64,000 nt of DNA, taken from NCBI RefSeq assembly GCF_000466425.1, contig NZ_KE992083.1:49440-113439 (forward strand), written 5' to 3'. Shown here one piece after another: positions 26,995-35,463 of this stretch. The notes below the pieces were generated by a model that made no database searches, was not told the DNA's origin, and worked only from the letters and a program-made list of their open reading frames with translations. This stretch comes from Capnocytophaga sp. oral taxon 863 str. F0517 (lineage in GTDB: Bacteria; Bacteroidota; Bacteroidia; Flavobacteriales; Flavobacteriaceae). Numbering within the stretch: the first letter of the stretch is position 1; every line of letters begins with the position of its first letter. The position numbers were made by a program, and so were the translations under genes.

Positions 26995-28056
26995 ATGAAA
27001 GAAACCCCAACTTTTACTTTTGGAGCGCAAAACCTCCCCGATAAAGAATACCACCAATGGCTGATAGAAATCAAACAGCGATTCCAGCAATCACAAATCA
27101 AAACAGCCATAAAGGTGAATACTGCCCTTTTAGAGTTCTACTGGAGCTTGGGTAGTGATATAGTAAAAATGCAAACCGAAAAGGCTTGGGGTAGTGGCTT
27201 TATCAACCAACTAAGTTTGGATTTGAGAGAAGCCTTCCCTGAAGCTACTGGTTTTTCCGTAGCCAATATTAAAAACATAAGACAATGGTATTTGTTTTAT
27301 TATCAAGAACTTACAAAAAGCTACCAAGTTGGTAGCTTTTTAGAGATGCCTAAAGATTTTGGCTTAATACCTTGGAGACACCATACTGAAATAATGAGAA
27401 AATGCAATTCTATTTCTGAGGCTCTATTCTATATCAAGCAGACGATCAGCCATAATTGGAGCAGGGTACAATTAGTGCATACTATTGAGAGTAACCTATT
27501 TGAGCGACAAGGAAAAGCTATTAGCAATTTTGATACTCAATTGCCTATCCCTCAAGCTAATTTAGCTACCGAGCTCCTCAAAGACCCTTATAATTTCGAT
27601 TTTCTTTCCCTTGGTAAAGACTATTCCGAACGAGAGCTTGAAGAGGCTTTGATGCAGAACATCACTCGCTTTTTGCTGGAATTAGGACAAGGTTTTGCCT
27701 TTGTGGGGAGACAAATGGAATTGCGTATGCCCGAAGGACAGAGTTTTTTCCCCGATCTCATTTTTTACCATATCCCGATGAAGTGCTATGTTGTGGTAGA
27801 ACTCAAAGTCACACTTTTCATCCCTGAATACATCGGAAAATTAAATTTCTATGTAACTGCTGTTGATAAACTCTTGCGCGGAGAAGGTGACAATCCTACC
27901 ATTGGGTTACTTATCTGTAAAGATAAAGACGAATTATTAGTAGAATGGTCACTCACCGATGTAAACAAACCTTTAGGCATCGCCTCTTATCAGATCAAAG
28001 AAATCATCGATAACACTATCGCTGAATTTGAAAAAAACAAACTTAAAACCTTGTAA
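26995..28056 (+). CDS. DUF1016 / YhcG-family PD-(D/E)XK nuclease
   Basis: 353 aa, normal length. N-terminal winged-helix-like region (TAIKVNTALLEFYWSLGSDI; LSLDLREAFPEATGFS) and the family block IRQWYLFYYQE. The C-terminal nuclease core holds SFFPDLIFYHIPMKCYVVVE followed by LK: Asp plus the ExK of PD-(D/E)XK, intact. DUF1016 proteins occur in defence islands and are often linked to restriction systems. Here it stands in a cassette of small immunity-like genes within an efflux operon, 3 kb from a decayed paralogue. DNA cleavage is inferred, not shown. Confidence 0.9.
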   Translation: MKETPTFTFGAQNLPDKEYHQWLIEIKQRFQQSQIKTAIKVNTALLEFYWSLGSDIVKMQTEKAWGSGFINQLSLDLREAFPEATGFSVANIKNIRQWYLFYYQELTKSYQVGSFLEMPKDFGLIPWRHHTEIMRKCNSISEALFYIKQTISHNWSRVQLVHTIESNLFERQGKAISNFDTQLPIPQANLATELLKDPYNFDFLSLGKDYSERELEEALMQNITRFLLELGQGFAFVGRQMELRMPEGQSFFPDLIFYHIPMKCYVVVELKVTLFIPEYIGKLNFYVTAVDKLLRGEGDNPTIGLLICKDKDELLVEWSLTDVNKPLGIASYQIKEIIDNTIAEFEKNKLKTL

Positions 28057-28069
28057 ACCAATTAACCAA

Positions 28070-28552
28070 ATGAACACATCAAATTATAACACCAAGTTTG
28101 GCACTCTTATTTTTTCTGAAAAAGTGGAAGATGTGTATTTTTGGGAGGCCTCATACCAGTGGAAAAGTGATTTCTATAAAGAAACTTTACAGCTACCTTT
28201 TTCTGTGTTTAGCAATACTGAAACTATCACCGCTGATACTATTGCTTTTATTGAACAAATCCTTACCAACGCAGATAAGTTGGTTACCAAAGCTCTTTCT
28301 TATTTTCAAGAACAACTGCTAATAAACTCAGATGGCTTTCATCTTTCAGAAGAAGAAAAACAATTGCTAAGCGTTCCCTTGCAAGAAGTTCCTTTTGAAA
28401 GTCCGCAGTTTCTATTCTATGACAACAAAGAATGGATATTGCATTTTGCCGAAGGTAGTTTCAGCTTTTGCGAGCCTTATGGTGTTTCTTTTCACTTTAA
28501 AGAAGAAAAACCAATCCTAATAGAAAACTTAGAAAACGCTGAAGAAATATAA
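28070..28552 (+). CDS. Hypothetical protein, last gene of the accessory stretch
   Basis: 160 aa from ATG 28070 (MNTSNYNTKFGTLIFSE); an earlier in-frame start at 28028 would lie inside the nuclease gene and is not needed. Beta-strand-rich N-terminus, central helix (TIAFIEQILTNADKLVTKAL) and acidic C-terminus. The layout resembles DUF2262-like or related immunity proteins, but I cannot assign a family. It is 26 bp before the first ABC permease. Confidence 0.6.
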   Translation: MNTSNYNTKFGTLIFSEKVEDVYFWEASYQWKSDFYKETLQLPFSVFSNTETITADTIAFIEQILTNADKLVTKALSYFQEQLLINSDGFHLSEEEKQLLSVPLQEVPFESPQFLFYDNKEWILHFAEGSFSFCEPYGVSFHFKEEKPILIENLENAEEI

Positions 28553-28578
28553 CTAATTAGCTAATTGACAAATTGAAC

Positions 28579-29730
28579 ATGTATTTATTTAAAACCGAAT
28601 GCAAGAACCTATTCTTATCACCGAAACGACTATTTTACGTTTTGGTGTTCCCCTTTATCATTTTTGGGTTCTTTGCGGCTATTTTCTACAAAGGGGTGCC
28701 TCGTGACCTGCCTATGGCATATATCAATTACGACCAGAGTCAGCTTTCCGAGAGCCTTTTGCGTATGCTTGATGCCACGCCTAACATCGCCCTTACTACC
28801 AAGCTAAGCAATGAGCAAGAAGCCCAACGCCTTATCCAGCAACAGCAGATCATGGGCTTTATCGTCATTCCTCAAGACTTCCAGCAAAAACTCTTCAAGG
28901 GCGAAAACCAATCGGTGATCTGCTATACCAATAACCAGTTTATGCTCGGTGCAGGCCTTATCCAAAAGGATTTCCAAACCACCATAGGCATGTTCTCAGC
29001 TGGTTTGGTGATGAAAAAGAAGATGCAAAAAGGACAACAAACCCAAAAAGTTCATGCAGAAGCCCAAACCGTAAAGGTAGATGACCATGGCCTGTTCAAC
29101 CCTTACTCTAACTATGCCTATTACCTCCTTACTGCATTTTTTCCGATGATGCTCCAAATGATCGTAATGATGGTAACTGTCTATGTATTAGGCATAGAGT
29201 TCCGTTACAAGCAAGGCAAACACTGGCTCGCCCAAGCAGGAGGCAGTCCGCTGAAGGCTTTGGTTAGCAAGCTCCTACCTTATACCTTAGTACTGCTCTT
29301 TGTAGCGTGGTGGATGAACTATCTCCTATTTGGGCTTATTGGAGCGCCTTTGCACATCCCGATGTTCAATGTAGTGCTCATCACTTTTGCTTTAGTCATC
29401 GTTTATCAGATTATCGGGATCACACTCGTTTCTATACTTCCTAATTTCAGATCGGCACTCACCATAGGCAGTGGTTTCACCGCGATTGCCTTTTCGTTTG
29501 CCGCCTACACCTTCCCAATAGAAGGCTTACCTAAGAGTATGCAGTATCTAGCACAGCTCTTCCCCTATGCCCATTTTATGAAATACTATGTCAATCGCGC
29601 TATCAAAGGGATCCCTGTAGAAATGACTTGGCAACCACTCTTAGCCTTATTACTCTTTGGCTTACTGCTGCTGGTTGCCTACCCTATGTTTGTAAAGAAA
29701 ATAAAATCAGGTGGATATGAAAGCATTTAG
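28579..29730 (+). CDS. ABC-2 type transporter permease A
   Basis: 383 aa from ATG 28579; a TTG two codons upstream is in frame but less likely. First span near residues 18-38 (LFYVLVFPFIIFGFFAAIFY), a large periplasmic part, then five C-terminal spans, as in YhhJ/YbhS-like permeases. No ATPase gene is adjacent, as in many Bacteroidetes HlyD/permease operons. With the HlyD protein and a TolC channel it should form an exporter for drugs or lipids. It overlaps permease B by 14 bp. Confidence 0.92.
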   Translation: MYLFKTECKNLFLSPKRLFYVLVFPFIIFGFFAAIFYKGVPRDLPMAYINYDQSQLSESLLRMLDATPNIALTTKLSNEQEAQRLIQQQQIMGFIVIPQDFQQKLFKGENQSVICYTNNQFMLGAGLIQKDFQTTIGMFSAGLVMKKKMQKGQQTQKVHAEAQTVKVDDHGLFNPYSNYAYYLLTAFFPMMLQMIVMMVTVYVLGIEFRYKQGKHWLAQAGGSPLKALVSKLLPYTLVLLFVAWWMNYLLFGLIGAPLHIPMFNVVLITFALVIVYQIIGITLVSILPNFRSALTIGSGFTAIAFSFAAYTFPIEGLPKSMQYLAQLFPYAHFMKYYVNRAIKGIPVEMTWQPLLALLLFGLLLLVAYPMFVKKIKSGGYESI

Positions 29731-30901
29731 AAAATACATTTATCAAAGTTCAGCCGACTTCACCCGCGCAATGCGCTGGGAAGCCAAATATATATTCCGT
29801 GATAGGGCGGTATTCTTTTCGTTTGTGATAGTAGCTGTATTAGTCTCCTTTCTCTATACCTATCTCTATTCGGAAGAGACCTTACAGGAACTCCCCATTG
29901 GGGTGGTTGATGAGGACAACACATCCCAAAGCCGACAGCTGTTCCGTATGATAGATGCCAATAGTGGCGTGGCCATTTACAGTAGTTATCTGAATCTTTC
30001 AGAAGCCCAAAAGGCCTTTGCCAAGGAACAAATACGAGGAGTTGTTAGCATACCTAACGGCTTTTCCCGTGCTCTACAACGCGGAGAACAACCCTCTATC
30101 TCCGTATATGCAGATGCTTCCTATATGCTCTATTACAAACAGGTATTGACCGCAACCAAAATGACCGCCACCTATTTCAATGCAGGAGTGGAGCTCAAGC
30201 GTACCTCTGCTCAAGGCAAGCTACCCACCCAAGCTCGCGAAGAAGCGATGCCTGTAAGTGCCAAGGTGGTCAGCCTCTATAACCCCTCCTCAGGCTATGC
30301 GACCTTCTTGATTCCTGTGGTCTTGGTCATTATCTTCCAAACCACCATCCTCACGGCAGTAGGTATATTAGGAGGTACCATGCGTGAGGGCAACAAGCTG
30401 CGCAAAATATACCCTAATTCCAATAGCTTCTGGGGAGCCTTACCTATCGTAATGGGAAAGGCAACCACTTATTTAGCCCTTGCGATGGGAATTTTACTTA
30501 TCATTCTAGGCATCGTAATGCCTCTTTTCGGTATTCCGGTACGCAACAATATCCTTATCACAATGGCCTTCATGATCCCTTTTATCCTCTCTATTGTGTT
30601 TATGGGGCTTTGCTTGCTGAATTTTCTCCGCCGTCGGGAAGATGCCATCATGCTCATCATGTACACCTCTCTACCAGCGGTGATGCTCACGGGTTTTTCT
30701 TGGCCTACGGTAGCCATGCCCCAGTGGCTGAACGTATTTTCCTATATTATTCCTACCACCTTAGGAGCTAAGGGCTTTGTCTCTATCACCCAAATGGGGG
30801 CTAGCCTCACCACCATACTCCCCTACTGGGCAGGTATGTGGGGATTGTGTATCCTCTATCTTGTTCTTAGTGCCTTTACGATGAGGAAAATACTTAAATA
30901 G
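29717..30901 (+). CDS. ABC-2 type transporter permease B
   Basis: 394 aa from ATG 29717 (MKAFRKYIYQSSADF); GTG 29711 is in frame but less likely. Layout as in permease A: one span near residue 30-50 (FFSFVIVAVLVSFLYTYLY), periplasmic domain and five spans. The two permeases are distant paralogues that form a heterodimer. Translation is coupled by overlap. Its stop (TAG, 30899-30901) is the start of a TGACTAA-type repeat. Confidence 0.92.
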   Translation: MKAFRKYIYQSSADFTRAMRWEAKYIFRDRAVFFSFVIVAVLVSFLYTYLYSEETLQELPIGVVDEDNTSQSRQLFRMIDANSGVAIYSSYLNLSEAQKAFAKEQIRGVVSIPNGFSRALQRGEQPSISVYADASYMLYYKQVLTATKMTATYFNAGVELKRTSAQGKLPTQAREEAMPVSAKVVSLYNPSSGYATFLIPVVLVIIFQTTILTAVGILGGTMREGNKLRKIYPNSNSFWGALPIVMGKATTYLALAMGILLIILGIVMPLFGIPVRNNILITMAFMIPFILSIVFMGLCLLNFLRRREDAIMLIMYTSLPAVMLTGFSWPTVAMPQWLNVFSYIIPTTLGAKGFVSITQMGASLTTILPYWAGMWGLCILYLVLSAFTMRKILK

Positions 30902-30930
30902 TGACAAGTGACTAATGACTAACAACTAAT
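30900..30930 (+). repeat. TGACTAA-type repeat after the permease genes
   Basis: Copies TGACAAG, TGACTAA, TGACTAA and CAACTAA in a row, directly after the stop codon. Part of the dispersed family. Confidence 0.75.
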
Positions 30931-30933
30931 TAT

Positions 30934-31674
30934 ATGAGGGTTATTTTTTTATTTTTCCTTTTTCCTATGATAACTTGGGGACAAGCGATTACTGTTACAG
31001 GCGAGTTTAAGGAAAGTTATCGCTGGGTTCGCCTATCTTCCAATGTAGAAAGGGTACTTTTTGTATTAGAAAAGGGTGATTTTCTCCTCCCCGATTGGGG
31101 TTATTTCCTAAAACTAAGCGAAAAAGATGCCCAAAGGTTAGACACCTCCCTTATTTTAGTAATTCCTCTCTTTGGAGATGAACCTATAAAGTGGGTATAT
31201 GATACCCCTATCACTTTTGAGCTATATCCCCTACCAGGTACCACAGATGATTATTATTGCAAAAAGGCCTCCTATACGGATAAGGACGGCAAGCAAGTTA
31301 CCCTCTCCACTACCGAGATTCCCATAAAGTCCAGTATGCAGCTTATCCAAGAAGGGAAGCCCTTTCTCTATGGTAATTTCATCTCAGAAAATCGTGAAGG
31401 GGACTATCGAGATCTTGCTCAGTGGATAGAGGCCTTAGACAGTCCTAAAAAGGTAAAGGTAACCAATACCTCCTTTAGAATTGAAATAGATGAGAAAGGT
31501 CGCCGTAGTTGCAATGCTCTTAATTATGAGGAAGATGAATCCCTTTCGGACTTAGCCAAGATACGTATGGAAAGCATACGTAAGTTTGTACAAGGCTTTT
31601 TACCCATAGCAGAGAACCCCACTAAAGAAGACTGGAAAGCATGGCTCAAAGGGAATCTATCACTTGCTTTTTGA
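30934..31674 (+). CDS. Hypothetical secreted protein (possibly frameshifted 5' part)
   Basis: 246 aa. Signal peptide MRVIFLFFLFPMITWGQ with Gln after the cut, then a beta-rich domain with TGEFKESYRWVRLSS and Lys/Asp-rich loops. It stops at 31674 just after a run of five T (31669-31673). If one T is removed, the frame continues into the next open frame (31664-32119) without a stop. It is therefore likely the first part of one longer secreted protein. Family unknown. Confidence 0.55.
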   Translation: MRVIFLFFLFPMITWGQAITVTGEFKESYRWVRLSSNVERVLFVLEKGDFLLPDWGYFLKLSEKDAQRLDTSLILVIPLFGDEPIKWVYDTPITFELYPLPGTTDDYYCKKASYTDKDGKQVTLSTTEIPIKSSMQLIQEGKPFLYGNFISENREGDYRDLAQWIEALDSPKKVKVTNTSFRIEIDEKGRRSCNALNYEEDESLSDLAKIRMESIRKFVQGFLPIAENPTKEDWKAWLKGNLSLAF

Positions 31675-32119
31675 GGGAGTAAAACTCAAGGAGAAAGTGC
31701 TTTTGGGCGAACGCTTTACTTGGGCTTGTGAGTATCTTCATTGGGACGATCAGTCACTCTATGGGGATATCAATGCGGATGATGCGTTCAAGTTCTCCAC
31801 CATAGCCGCTCCCTCCGAAAAGCTAAAGATCCCCTCTGGCCATTATATGAGAGAAGGTTTCTTAATGGCTGATGGGGATCATATTGTTGCTTTCTATACT
31901 ACACGAGAAGGTTTTTTCTATGAGCTAAGGCAACAAGTCATAGACCGAAAGACCCTCTCCCCTATAGGTGAAGCAAAGGTTCTCTACCAATACCTCCCTG
32001 TAGAGCAAATAGATAGCGATAATTCTATGCGAGAGATCGAAGCCCTCAAGCTGGGCAACACTTGGCATATTTTCTTCACCATAAAAAAGAAATTTCATTG
32101 GGTAAGGACTAATGATTAG
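31664..32119 (+). CDS. Hypothetical protein without ATG; likely 3' part of the 30934 gene
   Basis: About 151 codons open from a TTG at 31664; there is no ATG or GTG near the beginning. Beta-rich sequence with EYLHWDDQSLYGDI and HYMREGFLMADGDHI. It overlaps the preceding gene by 11 bp in another frame, with five consecutive T at the overlap. Most simply it is the downstream half of a gene broken by a one-base insertion. The last codons (...TND) lie in a TGACTAA-type repeat. Confidence 0.4.
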   Translation: MLFEGVKLKEKVLLGERFTWACEYLHWDDQSLYGDINADDAFKFSTIAAPSEKLKIPSGHYMREGFLMADGDHIVAFYTTREGFFYELRQQVIDRKTLSPIGEAKVLYQYLPVEQIDSDNSMREIEALKLGNTWHIFFTIKKKFHWVRTND

Positions 32120-32150
32120 TGACAAATGACAAGAGACAAGTGACTAATAT
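32107..32150 (+). repeat. TGACTAA-type repeat array
   Basis: Copies GACTAAT, GATTAGT, GACAAAT, GACAAGA, GACAAGT and GACTAAT in tandem, 7-nt period. The stop codon of the 31664 frame is inside. Confidence 0.75.
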
Positions 32151-32223
32151 AGATTTGTAAATATATCATAGTCAAACACTTATAAAATAATTTATGCTTT
32201 AAAGAAAAAAAATTCATTTTTTC

Positions 32224-32254
32224 TTTGTTGATTTGGAAAAAAGTAGTATCTTTG
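32224..32254 (+). promoter_or_regulatory. tRNA promoter TTTG-N19-TATCTTTG
   Basis: TTTG at 32224-32227 and TATCTTTG at 32247-32254 with exactly 19 bp between, the full Bacteroidetes consensus, 25 bp before tRNA-Gly. Drives the tRNA pair. Confidence 0.8.
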
Positions 32255-32278
32255 CACCGTCTTAGAAAGATATGAATT

Positions 32279-32351
32279 GCGAAAATAGCTCAGTTGGTAG
32301 AGCGCAACCTTGCCAAGGTTGAGGTCGCGGGTTCGAATCCCGTTTTTCGCT
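32279..32351 (+). tRNA. tRNA-Gly (GCC)
   Basis: 73 nt. Acceptor GCGAAAA pairs with TTTTCGC, D-arm GCTCAGTTGGTAGAGC, anticodon stem CAACC/GGTTG around loop TTGCCAA (anticodon GCC), T-arm with GGTTCGAATCC. No CCA is encoded. Confidence 0.96.
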
Positions 32352-32376
32352 CTTTTTTTTATGCCCATCATAGAAG

Positions 32377-32462
32377 GCTCGGATGGTGGAATCGGTAGAC
32401 ACGCTGGACTTAAAATCCAGTGGGCAGCAATGCCTGTGCGGGTTCAAGTCCCGCTCCGAGTA
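32377..32462 (+). tRNA. tRNA-Leu (UAA)
   Basis: 86 nt with a long variable arm, as expected for Leu. Acceptor GCTCGGA pairs with TCCGAGT, anticodon stem CTGGA/TCCAG around CTTAAAA (anticodon TAA), T-loop GGTTCAAGTCC. It follows tRNA-Gly by 25 bp on the same transcript. Confidence 0.96.
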
Positions 32463-32471
32463 CAACCTTAC

Positions 32472-32501
32472 AATCACTACTCTATGAGTAGTGATTTTTT
32501 T
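32472..32501 (+). terminator. Terminator after the tRNA pair
   Basis: Perfect 11-bp stem AATCACTACTC / GAGTAGTGATT with loop TAT, then a T run. Confidence 0.85.
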
Positions 32502-32608
32502 ATTCCTATACCTGCCTAATGGAAGCTGTTGTAACTTTTGCTACTTCTGCCAAAGTTATCTATTTTTGTTTAAGATAACCTATAGATTTAAATCAAATAA
32601 CCCAAGTT

Positions 32609-33118
32609 TCAATACTTATTCTCCTTTCTATTTCCGACAAGCTGAGCTACAAATAAGCATACGATAGCAGTGAAGAGCACATTGACCATGGTTCTATCAA
32701 TCGAGTAGAGCCATAATTGCCATTGAAAAGCCTCCAATAAGGAAAAAATAAGATGAAAAACAAGGGCAAAAGAAAAGATATAGAGTATTCGCAAGGTGGC
32801 ACTTACCTGAAGCAATGCTATTTCTTGCCCTTCAAAGTTCTGACCAAAGAACAATCTAATAAGTAGTGGTCGAAGGAAAACTACCGAGAGGGTGGCACAG
32901 CTATAGACCCCACTGGTCTGAGAAAAAATATCTATCACCAATCCCGATAGGGTTGCTAAAAAGAATAGAAGTATTTTATTTTCTACCGCTGGGTAGGTCA
33001 TGAAGAAGAGTAAATATAAGGCAGGATTGGCATACCCAAACAAATTTATATTGTTCAGGAGTATGCCCTGTAAAAGTACCCACCCTACGAGGCGTAAAAT
33101 ATAAGACAAACTATTCAT
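32609..33118 (-). CDS. mreD: Rod shape-determining protein MreD
   Basis: 169 aa integral membrane protein with about five spans; begins MNSLSYILRLVGWVLLQGILL. Sequence conservation in MreD is low, so the call rests on membrane layout and position at the end of mreBCD. It overlaps mreC by 8 bp. The complex places peptidoglycan synthesis along the cell wall. Confidence 0.88.
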   Translation of the reverse strand: MNSLSYILRLVGWVLLQGILLNNINLFGYANPALYLLFFMTYPAVENKILLFFLATLSGLVIDIFSQTSGVYSCATLSVVFLRPLLIRLFFGQNFEGQEIALLQVSATLRILYIFSFALVFHLIFSLLEAFQWQLWLYSIDRTMVNVLFTAIVCLFVAQLVGNRKENKY

Positions 33119-33953
33119 CTGCTTGAGCCTGTATCTGTTCTTCTATGGCTCTTATGGGAGCCTGATCTCTGTTCTTAATAATATATACATGCTGTAGTTG
33201 CTGCATATTGGTAAATAGTTTCACCTGAGAGAGGAGGGAGTTATCTCTTGTATTAGCATTGACACTAAGCACCTTGCCCACAGGAATACCTTTGGGAAAG
33301 ATACTTGAGTGACCTGCCGTTACAATGGAGTCTCCTGGGGAGATAGTCGCCAAACTCGGAATATCGGTCAGCTGGACTACATTAGGATCCTTTCCGTCCC
33401 AAGAAAGGGTACCATAATACCCCGATTTCTTATGAGTGGCACTGATCTTGGAGAGGGTATTGAGTACCGATTGCACGGAAGCATAGTCGGTCGTGGTCTT
33501 ATCAATGATCCCTACAATCCCTCCTGGAGATACCACCCCCATATCCTCACGGATACTATCCCGCTGTCCTTTGTTGATTATCAAGTAGTTTTTAGAAAGC
33601 TGATAGCTATTTTTGATTACCTCTGCCCTATACACCTTATATTGCTCTGGAGCATATAGCAAAATAGGATCTTTAGCCAACTCCTCCAATTTCTGTGCCC
33701 TTTCCTTAAGAAGCTGTTCGTGCAACTGTTTGTTTTCCTGAGCCAACTGTTCATTCTGTTGCTTGAGGGAAAAATATTGCACTACCCCCGTTCTTAGGAG
33801 ATAGACATCGCCCACCACTCCTGTGGCTACATATAGGAACTTTGATCGCTGCAAAGAATTTCCATTCAGTACCAAGGAGAAGGAAAAGATAAAAAGGAGC
33901 AAGAAGACCAAAAAGTCTCTTTGTTTGCTAAAGAATAATAGGATCAGGCGCAT
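33111..33953 (-). CDS. mreC: Rod shape-determining protein MreC
   Basis: 280 aa. One N-terminal span (FLVFLLLFIFSFSLVLNG), a coiled coil from about residue 62 (LKQQNEQLAQENKQLHEQLL) and the double beta-barrel domain with INKGQRDSIREDMGVVSP and VGIIDKTTTDYASVQ. Typical length for Bacteroidetes. It acts in the periplasm as a scaffold for the elongasome. One base after mreB. Confidence 0.95.
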   Translation of the reverse strand: MRLILLFFSKQRDFLVFLLLFIFSFSLVLNGNSLQRSKFLYVATGVVGDVYLLRTGVVQYFSLKQQNEQLAQENKQLHEQLLKERAQKLEELAKDPILLYAPEQYKVYRAEVIKNSYQLSKNYLIINKGQRDSIREDMGVVSPGGIVGIIDKTTTDYASVQSVLNTLSKISATHKKSGYYGTLSWDGKDPNVVQLTDIPSLATISPGDSIVTAGHSSIFPKGIPVGKVLSVNANTRDNSLLSQVKLFTNMQQLQHVYIIKNRDQAPIRAIEEQIQAQADE

Positions 33954-33954
33954 C

Positions 33955-34983
33955 TTATTTCTCTAAGATAGCTTTGAATTTTTCTATATTCTTGAGGGTG
34001 ATACCGGTACCTCTTACCACAGCACGAAGTGGATCCTCCGCTACATATACCGGAAGGTCTGTACGCATGGAGATACGTTTGTCCAATCCACGAAGCATGG
34101 ATCCTCCACCAGCCATATAGATACCTGTATTGTAGATATCCGCAGCTAATTCGGGAGGAGTCTGAGAAAGGGTTTCCATAATAGCATCCTCTATTCGAAG
34201 GATGGACTTATCCAAGGCCTTTGCAACCTCTCGATGAGAGATCTCCACTTGCTTAGGCTTTCCAGTAAGCAAGTCGCGCCCCTGAACAAGCATCGGATCG
34301 GGTGGAGAATCAATATCCTCAATGGCTGCACCTGTGTTGATTTTGATATTTTCAGCCGTAGTTTCCCCTATATAGAGATTGTGTCGGGTACGCATATAAT
34401 AAATGATATCGTTGGTAAAGACATCCCCTGCTATCTTTACCGACTTATCGCAGACAATTCCTCCCAAGGAAATCACCGCAATTTCAGCAGTTCCTCCCCC
34501 TATATCGATAACCATATTTCCTTTGGCTTGCATGATATCCAGTCCTATCCCGATGGCTGCGGCCATAGGCTCATACACAAGGAAAATCTCCTTCCCATTG
34601 ACCCTTTCGCAGGATTCACGTACGGCACGCATCTCCACTTCGGTAATCCCGGAGGGGATACACACTACTATTTTAAGTGAAGGAGAGAAAAGACGCTTCT
34701 TCAAGGCAGGAATACTCTTGATAAAAGCATTGATCATCTGCTCAGAAGCATCAAAATCAGCAATTACCCCGTCCTTAAGCGGACGAATCGTTTTGATACG
34801 CTCATAGGTTTTTCCCTGCATAAGCTGCGCTTCCCTACCTACAGCAATGATCTTATTAGTGATTAAGTCACGTGCCACTATAGAAGGACTATCGACCACT
34901 ACCTTATCTTTGTGTATAATAAGCGTGTTGGCCGTACCTAAGTCAATGGCGATTTCTTCTGTTAAAAAATCAAAAAGTCCCAT
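33955..34983 (-). CDS. mreB: Rod shape-determining actin homologue MreB
   Basis: 342 aa from ATG 34983 (MGLFDFLTEEIAIDLGTANT); an earlier in-frame ATG (35043) would add 20 unlike residues and is rejected. Actin-fold phosphate loops IDLGTANTLI and VIDIGGGTAEIAVISLGG, VYEPMAAAIG adenosine region, IYMAGGGSMLRGLDK. It polymerises on the inner membrane and guides cell-wall synthesis. Lead gene of mreBCD with its own -7 box about 90 bp upstream. Confidence 0.97.
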   Translation of the reverse strand: MGLFDFLTEEIAIDLGTANTLIIHKDKVVVDSPSIVARDLITNKIIAVGREAQLMQGKTYERIKTIRPLKDGVIADFDASEQMINAFIKSIPALKKRLFSPSLKIVVCIPSGITEVEMRAVRESCERVNGKEIFLVYEPMAAAIGIGLDIMQAKGNMVIDIGGGTAEIAVISLGGIVCDKSVKIAGDVFTNDIIYYMRTRHNLYIGETTAENIKINTGAAIEDIDSPPDPMLVQGRDLLTGKPKQVEISHREVAKALDKSILRIEDAIMETLSQTPPELAADIYNTGIYMAGGGSMLRGLDKRISMRTDLPVYVAEDPLRAVVRGTGITLKNIEKFKAILEK

Positions 34984-35075
34984 TATATTTTTTCTATTTA
35001 TGCTAAATAAATAGCTATTTTTACAAACAATTTCTTTATTCACCCTTCCTACTTTGGAAGTGTATTTTTAGCGGT

Positions 35076-35083
35076 CAAAGGTA
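35076..35083 (-). promoter_or_regulatory. -7 box for mreBCD
   Basis: TACCTTTG on the minus strand, 92 bp before ATG 34983. No -33 element at the usual distance. Confidence 0.55.
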
Positions 35084-35220
35084 TGAAAAAAAAATCAAAG
35101 AAAAAAGCTATAAAAATATTTTATTACTAAAAATTTAATAGGCTTCATTTTGTTGCCCTTCCCTACAGCTATTCTCTTAATTGAGAAATTGTGCTGCTGT
35201 TTAGAGAAAGTACTCATTTT

Positions 35221-35406
35221 TCATCTCTTCCATTCAGTTATAGAGCTAAAAAGCCGTCCCCCTTGTAGGAGACGGCTTTTTGCAAAAACAAAAGGCTCCT
35301 GGTTTTCATCCTTTACCACCCCTGAGATGGTGCGCTCTTGAGCTATGGATGCTTGTAATGCTCCTAAAAATAAGAGCGTAAAATAAATTAAATTTCTTAT
35401 TCTCAT
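35221..35406 (-). pseudogene. TonB-receptor 5' remnant
   Basis: 61 codons. Residues 1-22 are a signal peptide (LIYFTLLFLGALQASIAQ), followed by RTISGVVKDENQEPFVFA, the start of a carboxypeptidase-like domain of SusC/RagA receptors. After about 42 codons the match stops and the frame runs into unrelated residues to a stop. A strong terminator hairpin overlaps the end. This is what remains if most of a receptor gene was deleted, leaving its first codons and its terminator. The 420 bp between mreB and dinB hold only this remnant and promoters. Confidence 0.7.
35248..35281 (-). terminator. Terminator hairpin inside the receptor remnant
   Basis: Perfect 11-bp stem AAAAAGCCGTC / GACGGCTTTTT with a 12-nt loop. 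The A/T tails make it work on either strand; it probably ended the deleted receptor gene. Confidence 0.75.
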
Positions 35407-35450
35407 ACATCAAATATTTTAATCACATTGTCTCATTGGCAAATTATCCT

Positions 35451-35458
35451 TATCTTTG
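35451..35458 (+). promoter_or_regulatory. -7 box of dinB, 5 bp from its GTG
   Basis: TATCTTTG with TTG at 35428-35430 upstream (20-bp spacing). GTG 35464 is 5 bp after the box, about where transcription should start, so dinB mRNA may be leaderless. Confidence 0.6.
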
Positions 35459-35463
35459 CCCTT

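Noticed and set aside
32279..32462. tRNA pair considered as an integration site (att) of a mobile element
   Set aside because: No integrase gene and no repeated tRNA 3' end are found in the window.
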